Shown: one piece after another, positions 1 through 7,780 of the stretch | Numbering within the stretch: the stretch's first letter is position 1 | Layout: each line of letters starts with the position of its first letter | From: Sulfurimonas sp. HSL-1716 | GTDB lineage: Bacteria > Campylobacterota > Campylobacteria > Campylobacterales > Sulfurimonadaceae | Direction of reading: 5' to 3' | Assembly (NCBI RefSeq): GCF_039645975.1 | Contig: NZ_CP147918.1 | Location: forward strand, 1,426,001 to 1,490,000 | Length of the DNA stretch: 64,000 bases | Program-made: the position numbers and the translations under genes | The notes under the pieces: generated by a model | Seen by the model: the letters and a program-made list of their open reading frames with translations, nothing else | Database searches by the model: none | What the model was told of the DNA's origin: nothing

Positions 1-1
1 C

Positions 2-304
2 GTAACCGAACGTACGCGCGAGATAGGCATAAGAATGGCTATCGGAGCGATGGCGCAGGATATCCTCATCCAGTTTCTTATAGAAGCGGTAGTACTTTCC
101 GGGCTCGGAGGGATCGTCGGAGTGATAGTCGGCATCGCCATCACTTACGGCGTCTCGGTCGGCATGGATATCATCCTCATAATCGACCCGACGATCACGA
201 TCGCCGCTTTGATGTTTTCGATGCTCATAGGAATAGTGTTTGGAATAATACCCGCGAGAAAAGCGGCGAACATGAACCCGATCGACGCTTTGAGGTATGA
301 ATAG
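2..304 (+). CDS. MacB/FtsX-family ABC transporter permease, C-terminal part (5' truncated by window edge)
   Basis: The reading frame is open from base 2 and codes for the last 100 residues of a membrane permease. It begins with a match to the MacB/LolC-type hallmark TERTREIGIRMAIGA, which precedes the last transmembrane helices. Two hydrophobic helices follow (about residues 30-55 and 65-85 of the visible part), then the usual ending ARKAANMNPIDALRYE. Family members export substrates from the inner membrane or periplasm with an ATPase partner. The ATPase and any adaptor must lie left of the window, so the substrate cannot be told. The internal ATG at 35 is not the real start. Confidence 0.9.
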   Translation, partial: VTERTREIGIRMAIGAMAQDILIQFLIEAVVLSGLGGIVGVIVGIAITYGVSVGMDIILIIDPTITIAALMFSMLIGIVFGIIPARKAANMNPIDALRYE

Positions 305-321
305 TCTAAAAACTATTCATA
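296..321. terminator. Perfect 10-bp hairpin between the permease gene and thrC
   Basis: TATGAATAGT at 296-305 pairs perfectly with 312-321 across a 6-base loop and overlaps the permease stop codon. It sits between two converging genes, so it could end transcripts from both sides. Neither side has a strong T-run, so the terminator call is an inference. Confidence 0.5.
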
Positions 322-329
322 TTAAAAAA

Positions 330-1799
330 TTACAGGAACTTTAAGATTTCGGACTCTATCATCTCTTTTTCGATGACGGTCTTTTGAGCTATCTCTTTGC
401 TAAAAAGCTCTTTTATCATAACAGGGATAGGCAGCTTCGCTTCTTTTGAAATTGCGTTGAGCGCATCTTCGTCATGTGCGTCAAGTTCGCCCGTGAGTGC
501 ATTTGCGATCGTAGGAGAAAACTTCGTCCACTCTGCGGTCGAATACGCTATGGTCACATGATCTCCGGTCGCACAGCTCTCATACGCTTTAAAACATGTC
601 GCCGTATGAGGATCCATCAGATAACCCGACGCAAACGTATCTTTAATATATTTTTTACCCTCGTCGCCGTTACAAAAATCGGCTGCAAACGATTCTTGAA
701 GTTTTATAAGCTCCTCTGATGTCAGTTCATAGACAAATTTCGTATCAAGATCGTTCATAAGCTCTTTTGTACGCTTGTCTCCGAACATATCGTACAAGAT
801 ACGCTCGACATTCGACGACTTTAAGATATCCATCGCAGGCGATGTCGTAGAGACTACATCGTGCCCTACCAGATCGTATCTTCCCGTGTTGATAAGGCGT
901 GTGAGGACATTGTTCTCATTTGATGCGATGATGATCTTTTCAACAGGCAGTCCCATCTTCATGGCATAGTATCCGCCAAGCGCATTCCCGAAATTTCCGC
1001 TGGGAACATCTAGATAGACCTTCTCTCCCATTGTAAGGGCGCCCTGACGCACAAGTTCCAGGTAGCTGTGGATATGATAGATGATCTGAAAAATGATACG
1101 TCCGAAGTTCACGGAGTTTGCAGCCGAGAGAAGGATGTTCTTTTCTTTTAGGGCCGACTTGAAACTATCGCTTGCAAGAAGACGTTTGAGAGCATTTTGC
1201 GCATCGTCAAAAACACCGTTTATCCCTATGACCTTGAGGTTCGCCGCATCTTCTGTGACCATCTGCAGACGCTGCACATCGCTTGTTCCGCCATCAGGAT
1301 AAAGACATGCAACCTGCACGTTCGCACGATTTTTGAACGTTTCTAAAGCCGCAGGGCCGGTATCTCCGCTTGTCGCAGCCAAGATAAGATAGTTCTCGCC
1401 TCTTTTTTGCGCTATGGATGAAAGCACTACACCAAAAGGCTGCAGCGCCATATCTTTAAAAGCACGCGTAGGGCCGTGGTAAAGTTCGCTCACATAAAGA
1501 TCTTCTCTCACTTTTACCACAGGAACAGGATTATCGGCATCATCAAATTTATCGTAAAGACTCAATGCTTCGTCTATGACGCTTTTGTCTATGTCTATCT
1601 CAAAACGGGAAAGCATATCGCCTGCCAGCTCTTTGTAGCTTGAGTTTAGATGCTTGTCTAAGAAGGCCTGTCCCAGAGCGGGGAGTTCTTTTGGCACATA
1701 AAGTCCGCCAAACGAAGCGATAGGCGAAAGTATCGCTTCTGAAAATGTCACCTCTTTAGGATTTTTACCGTCGTTACCGCGTGTTTCAATAAAGTTCAT
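330..1799 (-). CDS. thrC: Threonine synthase
   Basis: Converts O-phosphohomoserine to threonine with pyridoxal phosphate, the last step of threonine synthesis. The 489-residue protein has the full length of the long bacterial class. The N-terminal part MNFIETRGN is typical, and the cofactor lysine is K115 in GPTRAFKDMALQPFG. ATSGDTGPAALE (near residue 145) and the downstream SGNFGNALGGYYA also fit the fold. It is the last gene of the leftward group nadE-DegT-lpxK-argB-thrC. A TATAAT box inside the 3' end of argB suggests it can also be transcribed alone. nadE-lpxK-thrC is also the order I recall from Campylobacter jejuni. Confidence 0.97.
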   Translation of the reverse strand: MNFIETRGNDGKNPKEVTFSEAILSPIASFGGLYVPKELPALGQAFLDKHLNSSYKELAGDMLSRFEIDIDKSVIDEALSLYDKFDDADNPVPVVKVREDLYVSELYHGPTRAFKDMALQPFGVVLSSIAQKRGENYLILAATSGDTGPAALETFKNRANVQVACLYPDGGTSDVQRLQMVTEDAANLKVIGINGVFDDAQNALKRLLASDSFKSALKEKNILLSAANSVNFGRIIFQIIYHIHSYLELVRQGALTMGEKVYLDVPSGNFGNALGGYYAMKMGLPVEKIIIASNENNVLTRLINTGRYDLVGHDVVSTTSPAMDILKSSNVERILYDMFGDKRTKELMNDLDTKFVYELTSEELIKLQESFAADFCNGDEGKKYIKDTFASGYLMDPHTATCFKAYESCATGDHVTIAYSTAEWTKFSPTIANALTGELDAHDEDALNAISKEAKLPIPVMIKELFSKEIAQKTVIEKEMIESEILKFL

Positions 1800-1824
1800 A
1801 TCTCGTCCAAAAAATTTTTGTGAA

Positions 1825-1830
1825 ATTATA
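1825..1830 (-). promoter_or_regulatory. Probable -10 box of thrC
   Basis: The minus strand reads TATAAT here, about 25 bases before the thrC start and overlapping the argB stop codon. The spacing would give a short leader of about 20 bases. No clear -35 box is visible. Confidence 0.5.
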
Positions 1831-2677
1831 GCGTAATTTGAGTACCGACGCCCTCGGACGTAAACAACTCTAAAAGAAGCGAATGTTCAACTCTGCCGTC
1901 GATGATGTGAGCCTTCTCTACTCCGCCTTCCACCGCTTCAAGACAGGCGTCCACTTTAGGCACCATCCCGCCGTGAATGGTACCGTCGGCTTTAAGCGCT
2001 TCGACCTCATCACGCGTTAGCGAAGGCAGAAGCTCTTTATCGTTGTTGAGCACTCCCGCCGTATCTGTTAAGAAGATGATCTTTTTCGCACCGACAGACT
2101 TTGCGATATATGAAGCCGCAAGGTCCGCATTTATGTTATAACCGGGGTGTCCCATCTCTTCGCCTGCTGCGATAGGCGCAATGACAGGCACAAATTTCTC
2201 GTCCAAAAGGTTTGTAATGACGTCGGCATTGACACTTTTGATCCTGCCCGTAAGTCCCCATTTTGCGAAATCTCTCGGCTCCGCTGTAATAAAATGCGCG
2301 TCTTTTCCGCTGATACCTATCGCTTTTGCACTGTGGGAGTTCAGAAGCGATACGATCTCTTTGTTTATTTCGCCGCTAAGGATCATCTCCACTATACGCA
2401 TAACCTCTTTTGTCGTGACGCGCTGCCCCTCTATGAACTTTGTCTCTATCTTAAGCGCATCAAGCATATCCGTGATGGTTTTTCCCCCTCCATGAACGAT
2501 GATAGGGCGGATACCCACCAGATACATAAGCAGTATATCCTCTGCAAACTGCTCTTTTAACTGCGGTGATGTCTGCGCCGAACCGCCGTATTTTATGACT
2601 ATTTTTTGTTTTGCGAACTGTTTTATAAACGGCAATGCTTCAAGCAGCGTCTTTACTGTCTCGATCTTCTTTTGCAT
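1826..2677 (-). CDS. argB: Acetylglutamate kinase
   Basis: Phosphorylates N-acetylglutamate in arginine synthesis. The 283-residue protein shows the amino-acid kinase fold: KIVIKYGGSAQT near the N terminus, the glycine-rich loop PIIVHGGGKTI near residue 62, and GHPGYNINADLAA followed by KKIIFLTDTAGVL in the C-terminal half. I place the start at ATG 2677 rather than GTG 2680 because AAGGGG lies seven bases ahead of it. This gives a one-base TGATG overlap with lpxK. The arginine gene sits among otherwise unrelated genes; argD is in this window 31 kb away. Confidence 0.95.
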   Translation of the reverse strand: MQKKIETVKTLLEALPFIKQFAKQKIVIKYGGSAQTSPQLKEQFAEDILLMYLVGIRPIIVHGGGKTITDMLDALKIETKFIEGQRVTTKEVMRIVEMILSGEINKEIVSLLNSHSAKAIGISGKDAHFITAEPRDFAKWGLTGRIKSVNADVITNLLDEKFVPVIAPIAAGEEMGHPGYNINADLAASYIAKSVGAKKIIFLTDTAGVLNNDKELLPSLTRDEVEALKADGTIHGGMVPKVDACLEAVEGGVEKAHIIDGRVEHSLLLELFTSEGVGTQITL

Positions 2678-3588
2678 CACATATCCCCTTTGACATAATC
2701 GTCTATTAGTTTAAATATTCTTTCATCGACATCAAGGTCTAGATCCAATATTGAAATATTAATACCAAAATCCTTGATTTTCACATAATCTTTAAAAGTT
2801 ACGAGCAAAGATGCCGCTTTACTCGACTTCATGATCTCTTCAAGCTCCTCTTTTGTAAAGAAATGATGATCTTCGAAATAGTGCCTGCTCACGACCCGGG
2901 GCAAAAATGCATCTAGCCTCTGCGGTCGTGCTATAGCTGTCACAAGCGCCATATTTTCGGTTTCGTTTTCTATACGAACAGCTCTTTTAAAATCAACTCC
3001 CTCTTGTAAAAGCTCTACTTTTTTCCCGCTCCACGCCTTCTCGCGGTAAGGACCCGAAGGCAGACAAAAACCGTTTTTGCTTCGAACATCTATGAGAAGA
3101 TCAAGCTTTTTTATGTGGTGCTTTGAGTATCCGTCGTCCAAAAAAACGATTTTTGCGCCCATCTCTTTGGCTTTTTTGATCCCCTCTTCTCTTTTTTCAC
3201 TGACAATTACTACGGCTTTTGGAACTTTAAGCGCATATATCATAGCTTCATCACCGCTGCATAGCACATCGCAAAGTATTTCGCGGCCGTCAGAAACCAC
3301 CTGCAGCCCTTTTGTCTTTCTTCCGTAGCCGCGAAGGATGATGGCGGCATTCTCATACTTTAAAGCCAGTGCCGTAGTCAAAGGGGTTTTCCCGCTTCCG
3401 CCTACGCTGAGATTACCTATGCTGATGACATCTATGCCATGATCAAAAGGCACTGCCCTTTTATACTTTATCCAGACTATCAAACAGTAAATGAAAGTAA
3501 GCGGAAGAAGTAAAAAAGATAAAAGACGCTGAGAGATATCCGGCTCGTACAGATATCTCTCGATCCAAAAGACTATAGATTTTTTCAA
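2677..3588 (-). CDS. lpxK: Tetraacyldisaccharide 4'-kinase
   Basis: Adds the 4'-phosphate to the lipid A precursor at the inner membrane. The 303-residue protein has an N-terminal membrane helix (about residues 22-42) followed by the P-loop GNLSVGGSGKTP at 58-69, the LpxK signature. DDGYSKHHIKKLDLLID in the middle matches the conserved DDGFQH region of the family. The start is TTG at 3588, sharing TTGA with the stop of the upstream aminotransferase gene, so the two are probably translationally coupled. Confidence 0.95.
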   Translation of the reverse strand: MKKSIVFWIERYLYEPDISQRLLSFLLLPLTFIYCLIVWIKYKRAVPFDHGIDVISIGNLSVGGSGKTPLTTALALKYENAAIILRGYGRKTKGLQVVSDGREILCDVLCSGDEAMIYALKVPKAVVIVSEKREEGIKKAKEMGAKIVFLDDGYSKHHIKKLDLLIDVRSKNGFCLPSGPYREKAWSGKKVELLQEGVDFKRAVRIENETENMALVTAIARPQRLDAFLPRVVSRHYFEDHHFFTKEELEEIMKSSKAASLLVTFKDYVKIKDFGINISILDLDLDVDERIFKLIDDYVKGDM

Positions 3589-4706
3589 ACTCTTGTTTTT
3601 GCTATCTTTTTGATCGTATCTATCACATATTTTATCTCTGCATCGCTCATCGACGCGAAGATAGGGATAGAGAGCACTTTTTGAAACGTTTTAAGAGCGA
3701 CAGGAAAATCGTTTACTCTTAACATATACTTTGTCTTGTAGTATGAAAGCAGATGCAAAGGGATGTAATGCAGAGCCGTTTTTATACCGTTTTCCTCCAG
3801 CTCTTTTGCAAACGAGTCTCTATTTTTGTCCACCTCTATGATAAACAACGCAAACGCATGATCGCCGTTGCTCAAGTTCGGCAAGCTGATATGAGGAGTC
3901 GTATTTAACGCATCGCTGTAGATATGCGCGATTTCGCGCTGTCTTTTTATGTTTTGATCCTGTCTTTCAAGCTGCGCGCTTATATATGCCGCATCAAGCT
4001 GACTCATGGTGTATTTATTCCCTATATCCACGACATCGTAGATATAATCAAGAGTATCTTCGCTTACGACCATGGCATGGTTTCTAAGAAGTCTGGCCCT
4101 GTTTTGTATCTCTTCATCATCCGTCACCATCATACCGCCGTTACTGATGCTGTTTTTAAGATGCGGCGAGAAACTAAAACATGTAATGTCCGCACCTGTC
4201 GCACCGATCTTGCTGCCGTTATATGTCGCACCCAGTGCATCTGCAGCATCTTCGACTATCTTTACGTCGTAGATCTTTGCGATATTGTAAAGACGGTCCA
4301 GATCAACGCATTGACCCGCTATATGACTGACAATCACCGCTTTTAGCTTTCTTGAAGAGTTGTCCTCTAAATAGCTTTCAAGCTTATCAAGGTCTATGTT
4401 ATAGGTTTTAGGATCGATATCTATAAAAGTCGGTTCGGCATCGAAGTGTCGCACGACTTCAGGAACGGAAGGAAACGCATTTACCGAACAGATAACCTTG
4501 TCGCCGCGTTTAAGGTCGATGGCCAGCATAGCCAGATGAAGAGCCGAAGTTCCGCTGGATGTCGCTATGGCATAGGTTGCACCGGTATATGATCTAAAGT
4601 CTTCTTCAAGTTTTTCAACAAAATTTATCTCGTCGCCGTCTAAAACATCAGCGATGTTATCATGCTCCGTGACCCCGCTTTCTTGTCTGTAAAATGGAAC
4701 TTCCAT
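3585..4706 (-). CDS. DegT/DnrJ/EryC1/StrS-family aminotransferase
   Basis: A PLP-dependent enzyme of the family that aminates nucleotide-linked keto-sugars. The 373-residue protein shows GATYAIATSSGTSALHLAM near residue 43, the cofactor-stacking VEDAADALGATYNG near 150, and the presumed cofactor lysine in FSFSPHLKNSISNGG near 180. That lysine motif is shifted by one residue from the usual SFHPVKNITTGEGG. It sits between nadE and lpxK. GnnB of Campylobacter, which aminates UDP-GlcNAc for lipid A, is in the same superfamily, so a lipid A or surface-sugar role is a reasonable guess, but no GnnA partner is visible here. A good AAGGAG site precedes the ATG. Confidence 0.88.
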   Translation of the reverse strand: MEVPFYRQESGVTEHDNIADVLDGDEINFVEKLEEDFRSYTGATYAIATSSGTSALHLAMLAIDLKRGDKVICSVNAFPSVPEVVRHFDAEPTFIDIDPKTYNIDLDKLESYLEDNSSRKLKAVIVSHIAGQCVDLDRLYNIAKIYDVKIVEDAADALGATYNGSKIGATGADITCFSFSPHLKNSISNGGMMVTDDEEIQNRARLLRNHAMVVSEDTLDYIYDVVDIGNKYTMSQLDAAYISAQLERQDQNIKRQREIAHIYSDALNTTPHISLPNLSNGDHAFALFIIEVDKNRDSFAKELEENGIKTALHYIPLHLLSYYKTKYMLRVNDFPVALKTFQKVLSIPIFASMSDAEIKYVIDTIKKIAKTRV

Positions 4707-4715
4707 ATTCTCTCC

Positions 4716-5522
4716 TTATAAATTTATATCCCTTGGATAGTTAAAATCGTGATTTATCGTACGTGACGTCAGTTTTGCGATAACGGGCATCTTACGCTTG
4801 AACTGATTTGCGTAGATTTTCTTGATTATCATATCCAACATCTCTTTATCGACACCGCGTTTGACTATCTCTTCGATGCTCAGCCTCTCTTCGACATAAA
4901 GACGAAGCGCTTCATCCAGCTTGGCATAACTATACCCCAGATCGGATTCATCGCTCTGACCGTCCCAGAGATCGGCAGAAGGCGGCTTATCGATTATGCT
5001 TTTGGTAACCCCCAGATAGCGTGCAAACTCGAATATCTCGCTCTTATATAGATCGCCGATAGGGTTGAGTGCACTCGCCAGATCACCGTATAAAGTCCCG
5101 TATCCTAACATAAGTTCGCTTTTGTTGCTTGTACCAAGGACCAACGCACCCTCTTTTGCCGACATGTCAAAAAGCGTGGCCATCCTGAGTCTGGCAGACA
5201 GATTCCCCTTGCGAAGGTTGTCCATATCGGGATTTTGCGATTCATACGCCTCAAGCAGAGGCGCGATACTTTTCGTAACCGATCTCATCTTAAAATCCAT
5301 ACAGAGACTTTGTGCATCGTCCAAAGAGCTCTGAGAGGAGTATTGAGAGGGCATCTTCACGCATAAAAGATCGTCTTTAAACGCGCGATGCGCCAAAACG
5401 GCGACCACCGCCGAATCGATACCTCCGCTTAATCCGACCACGACACGCTTGAGTCCTGTCTTTCGAACCTCATTATCTAAAAAACGTACCAGATAATCGG
5501 TGATTTGTGCATACTTTTTCAT
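4716..5522 (-). CDS. nadE: NAD+ synthase, ammonia-dependent type
   Basis: Makes NAD+ from deamido-NAD+, ATP and ammonia. The 268-residue protein is the short form without a glutaminase domain. It has the pyrophosphatase loop LSGGIDSAV at 31-39, and GTSNKSELMLGYGTLYGD plus KPPSADLWDGQSDE in the C-terminal half, all typical of NadE. It is the first gene of a leftward operon with the DegT-family aminotransferase gene (9-base gap) and lpxK. A TATAAT box lies 33 bases before the start. Confidence 0.96.
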   Translation of the reverse strand: MKKYAQITDYLVRFLDNEVRKTGLKRVVVGLSGGIDSAVVAVLAHRAFKDDLLCVKMPSQYSSQSSLDDAQSLCMDFKMRSVTKSIAPLLEAYESQNPDMDNLRKGNLSARLRMATLFDMSAKEGALVLGTSNKSELMLGYGTLYGDLASALNPIGDLYKSEIFEFARYLGVTKSIIDKPPSADLWDGQSDESDLGYSYAKLDEALRLYVEERLSIEEIVKRGVDKEMLDMIIKKIYANQFKRKMPVIAKLTSRTINHDFNYPRDINL

Positions 5523-5554
5523 ACTTTATTGAAACCTTATCGTTAACGGAAAAT

Positions 5555-5560
5555 ATTATA
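5555..5560 (-). promoter_or_regulatory. Probable -10 box of nadE
   Basis: The minus strand reads TATAAT, 32 bases ahead of the nadE ATG, in the short gap between nadE and the next leftward gene. It would drive the nadE-DegT-lpxK-argB group. Confidence 0.5.
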
Positions 5561-5581
5561 TCGTAATTTTTGCAAGATGCT

Positions 5582-6400
5582 TTAACACACATCACTGTGC
5601 GCTATCCTCTTCAGCTCGCCGCAGGAAAAACCGGCCTCTTTTCTGGCCTCGACATTGAGTTCTTTCTTCTTGCCGAGCCAAAGAGGATAATATTTGTCTA
5701 TTATAGCAAAATAACTCTCCTTTTCCTTGCCTTCTTGAACGCAGGCATATGAAAACCATCTATCCCCTTTTTGCACATGAGATATCTCTTCATCGACTAT
5801 GATTTGCAAACTCTTTATAATACGTTCGAGAATTTCACTTTTTGGCAGTTTTTGAAGTTTTTTGAGTATTGCGGGAGTCGCATCAAGCCCGTTTGCCTCG
5901 AGATAACGCGGAACCACAGCCATCCTCTCAAGCAGCGAATGCGAAGTGCGCTGCATCGCTTCAAAGAGCGCATCATGCACCTCGACGTCGCCGTAATGCC
6001 CGCCGGCCTCGGTCAAAAGTTTTTCGATCATAAGAAAATGTCTTATCTCGTCATCCGCGACCTCAAGCCAGTCGTCGTAGTACTCTTTTGGCATATCCGC
6101 AAAGCGGTAAGCCGCATCAAGCGCCAAGTCGATGGCACTGTATTCGATGTGCGCGATGGCGTGAAGCAGATATATCTGCCCCTCTTTGGTGGTAAGATTT
6201 TTTCTTTTTGGGACCTCCTGCGGAGGTACGATCTTGCAAAAAGCGCCGTACGAAGGAGAATCAAAAAGTTTTTTTTCATACTTTTTTTCAAAAGAGAAAT
6301 CGCCGTTCTTATATCTTTCGTAAAAATTTTCAAAACTTTTTATCTTGGCTTTATAGTCGGCTTGTAAAAGTATGTTTTCCAGTTGTGCATAGAACTTCAT
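5582..6400 (-). CDS. Ferritin-like protein (DUF455 family)
   Basis: A 272-residue mostly helical protein of the DUF455 ferritin-like family, whose biochemical role is not established. Acidic and histidine residues placed as in four-helix di-iron proteins are visible: HAIAHIEYSAIDLALDAAYR (about 105-124), DEIRHFLMIEKLL (about 135-150) and EEISHVQKGDRWF (about 220). A redox or iron role is an inference. The AATPK-like region between helices is short. The TATAAT box ends only seven bases before the ATG, so the transcript may have almost no leader. Confidence 0.85.
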   Translation of the reverse strand: MKFYAQLENILLQADYKAKIKSFENFYERYKNGDFSFEKKYEKKLFDSPSYGAFCKIVPPQEVPKRKNLTTKEGQIYLLHAIAHIEYSAIDLALDAAYRFADMPKEYYDDWLEVADDEIRHFLMIEKLLTEAGGHYGDVEVHDALFEAMQRTSHSLLERMAVVPRYLEANGLDATPAILKKLQKLPKSEILERIIKSLQIIVDEEISHVQKGDRWFSYACVQEGKEKESYFAIIDKYYPLWLGKKKELNVEARKEAGFSCGELKRIAHSDVC

Positions 6401-6407
6401 GATAAAA

Positions 6408-6413
6408 ATTATA
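6408..6413 (-). promoter_or_regulatory. -10 box very close to the DUF455 start
   Basis: The minus strand reads TATAAT followed by seven bases and then the ATG at 6400. With normal -10 to +1 spacing transcription would begin at or next to the start codon. No in-frame ATG shortly downstream offers a better start. Confidence 0.45.
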
Positions 6414-6523
6414 CACTATTTAGCTCTTTTAACTGCAGCAAAGCTGACAGAGTCTTTTTAGTGATCTTTACTAAAATCTCTTTAATATCTATTTGTATAA
6501 ACTTTTCTTATAAAGGATTTATC

Positions 6524-7708
6524 ATGATAGTTGAAATCGTTTTTGCAGCAGGCTGTTTTTGGGGCGTTGAAAAGTATTATGAGCATGTAGAAGGGGTCAT
6601 AGACGTTAAGTCAGGCTATGTCGGAGGAAATTATCCCAGCCCCACTTACGACGATCTGCTGAAATACAGAAACTCCAAGGATCCAAAGATCATAAACTAT
6701 ACAGAAGCCGTCAAAGTAAAATTTGACAATTCCAAGGTAACAGCAAAAGAGCTGATAAAAGATTTTTGGGAGCTTCACGATCCCACTCAGCTCAACCGTC
6801 AGGGAAACGACATCGGAACAAACTATAGAAGCGCCATATACTATACCAACGAGAACCAGCACAAGATAGCGCTTGAGACCGAAAATGAATATCAAAAGCT
6901 CTTAAATCAAAACGGTTACGGAAAGATAGTGACCGAGATTAAACCGCTTAAAAAGTTCTACGCAGCAGAAGAGTACCATCAAGACTACCTTCAAAAGCAT
7001 CCAAACGGATACTGTCCAAACCATAGTACGGGCGTGAAGTTTAAAAGCGGTTACGTCGCCAAAGATGCGATAGCTCCCCTTGGAGGAAAAGAGATCATAG
7101 TCGTGGTCGCAGAGGGGTACTGTCCCTATTGCGAAAAGTTCAAGCAGGATGTCAGCTCATCCTATCACGGTTCCATCCCGCTGAGAAACGCAACAGCAAG
7201 AGAACTCTCCCGATTCAACATAAAGACAAAGCTGTATGCGACGCCGACGATACTCTTCATCCAAGACGGAAAAGAGGTATCGTCGCATCTGGGCTACATG
7301 GACAAAAAGCAGTTCTATAAAGCTCTGGGTGATTTTAAGCTGGGAAAAAACTCCGAAAGCTACAAAGTGGCTTTTAGTCAAGGAACCGACAACCGTTTTT
7401 GCAAGCAGTACGACATCTTTAAAAATACACCTGATGGCGTCTTTATAGACAAACTCTCGGGTGACGTTCTCTTTGACACAAGAGACAGGTTCAACTCGAA
7501 AACGGGATGGCTGAGTTTTTACAAAGCCGTCGACGGTGCTACGATAGAAAAAGATGATAACAGATTCGGCGTGCATGCAGTCGAGGTCATAGCAAAAAAA
7601 AGCGGCATCCATCTGGGGCATGTCTTTCCCTATGCAAATAACAAAAGAAGGTTCTGTATCAACGCAACGGTATTGGAGTTCGTTCCCAGAGATAAGCTGA
7701 AAAAATAA
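6524..7708 (+). CDS. Three-domain methionine sulfoxide reductase: MsrA, thioredoxin-like domain, MsrB
   Basis: Repairs both stereoisomers of oxidised methionine. The MsrA domain (about 1-170) has GCFWG with catalytic C11. The middle domain (about 185-275) is thioredoxin-like, with CPYC at 200-203 and the cis-proline region YATPTILF at 238-245. The MsrB domain (about 280-394) ends with HLGHVFP and RFCIN, C378 being the expected catalytic cysteine. The four zinc-binding cysteines of common MsrB are absent. I chose ATG 6524 because MsrA normally starts just before its GCFWG motif and TAAAGG precedes it; the frame is open further upstream without MsrA-like sequence. No signal peptide is seen. The middle domain may serve as built-in reductant. 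Confidence 0.92.
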   Translation: MIVEIVFAAGCFWGVEKYYEHVEGVIDVKSGYVGGNYPSPTYDDLLKYRNSKDPKIINYTEAVKVKFDNSKVTAKELIKDFWELHDPTQLNRQGNDIGTNYRSAIYYTNENQHKIALETENEYQKLLNQNGYGKIVTEIKPLKKFYAAEEYHQDYLQKHPNGYCPNHSTGVKFKSGYVAKDAIAPLGGKEIIVVVAEGYCPYCEKFKQDVSSSYHGSIPLRNATARELSRFNIKTKLYATPTILFIQDGKEVSSHLGYMDKKQFYKALGDFKLGKNSESYKVAFSQGTDNRFCKQYDIFKNTPDGVFIDKLSGDVLFDTRDRFNSKTGWLSFYKAVDGATIEKDDNRFGVHAVEVIAKKSGIHLGHVFPYANNKRRFCINATVLEFVPRDKLKK

Positions 7709-7780
7709 TCGTATGGACATAAAGGTATATTTATCAAATAAAAGTTATACTTTTTTATAAAAACTAAAGAACGGGCATCA

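Noticed and set aside
5771-6367. 198-codon open frame antisense to the ferritin-like gene
   Set aside because: Shadow frame with implausible composition; the opposite strand gives a clear family match.
6383-6523. 47-codon upstream extension of the MsrA fusion
   Set aside because: Phe/Ser/Ile-rich sequence overlapping the divergent promoter region; a ribosome site and the MsrA start are at 6524.
7157-7720. 187-codon open frame antisense to the MsrA fusion
   Set aside because: Shadow frame; the plus strand codes for the thioredoxin-like and MsrB domains.
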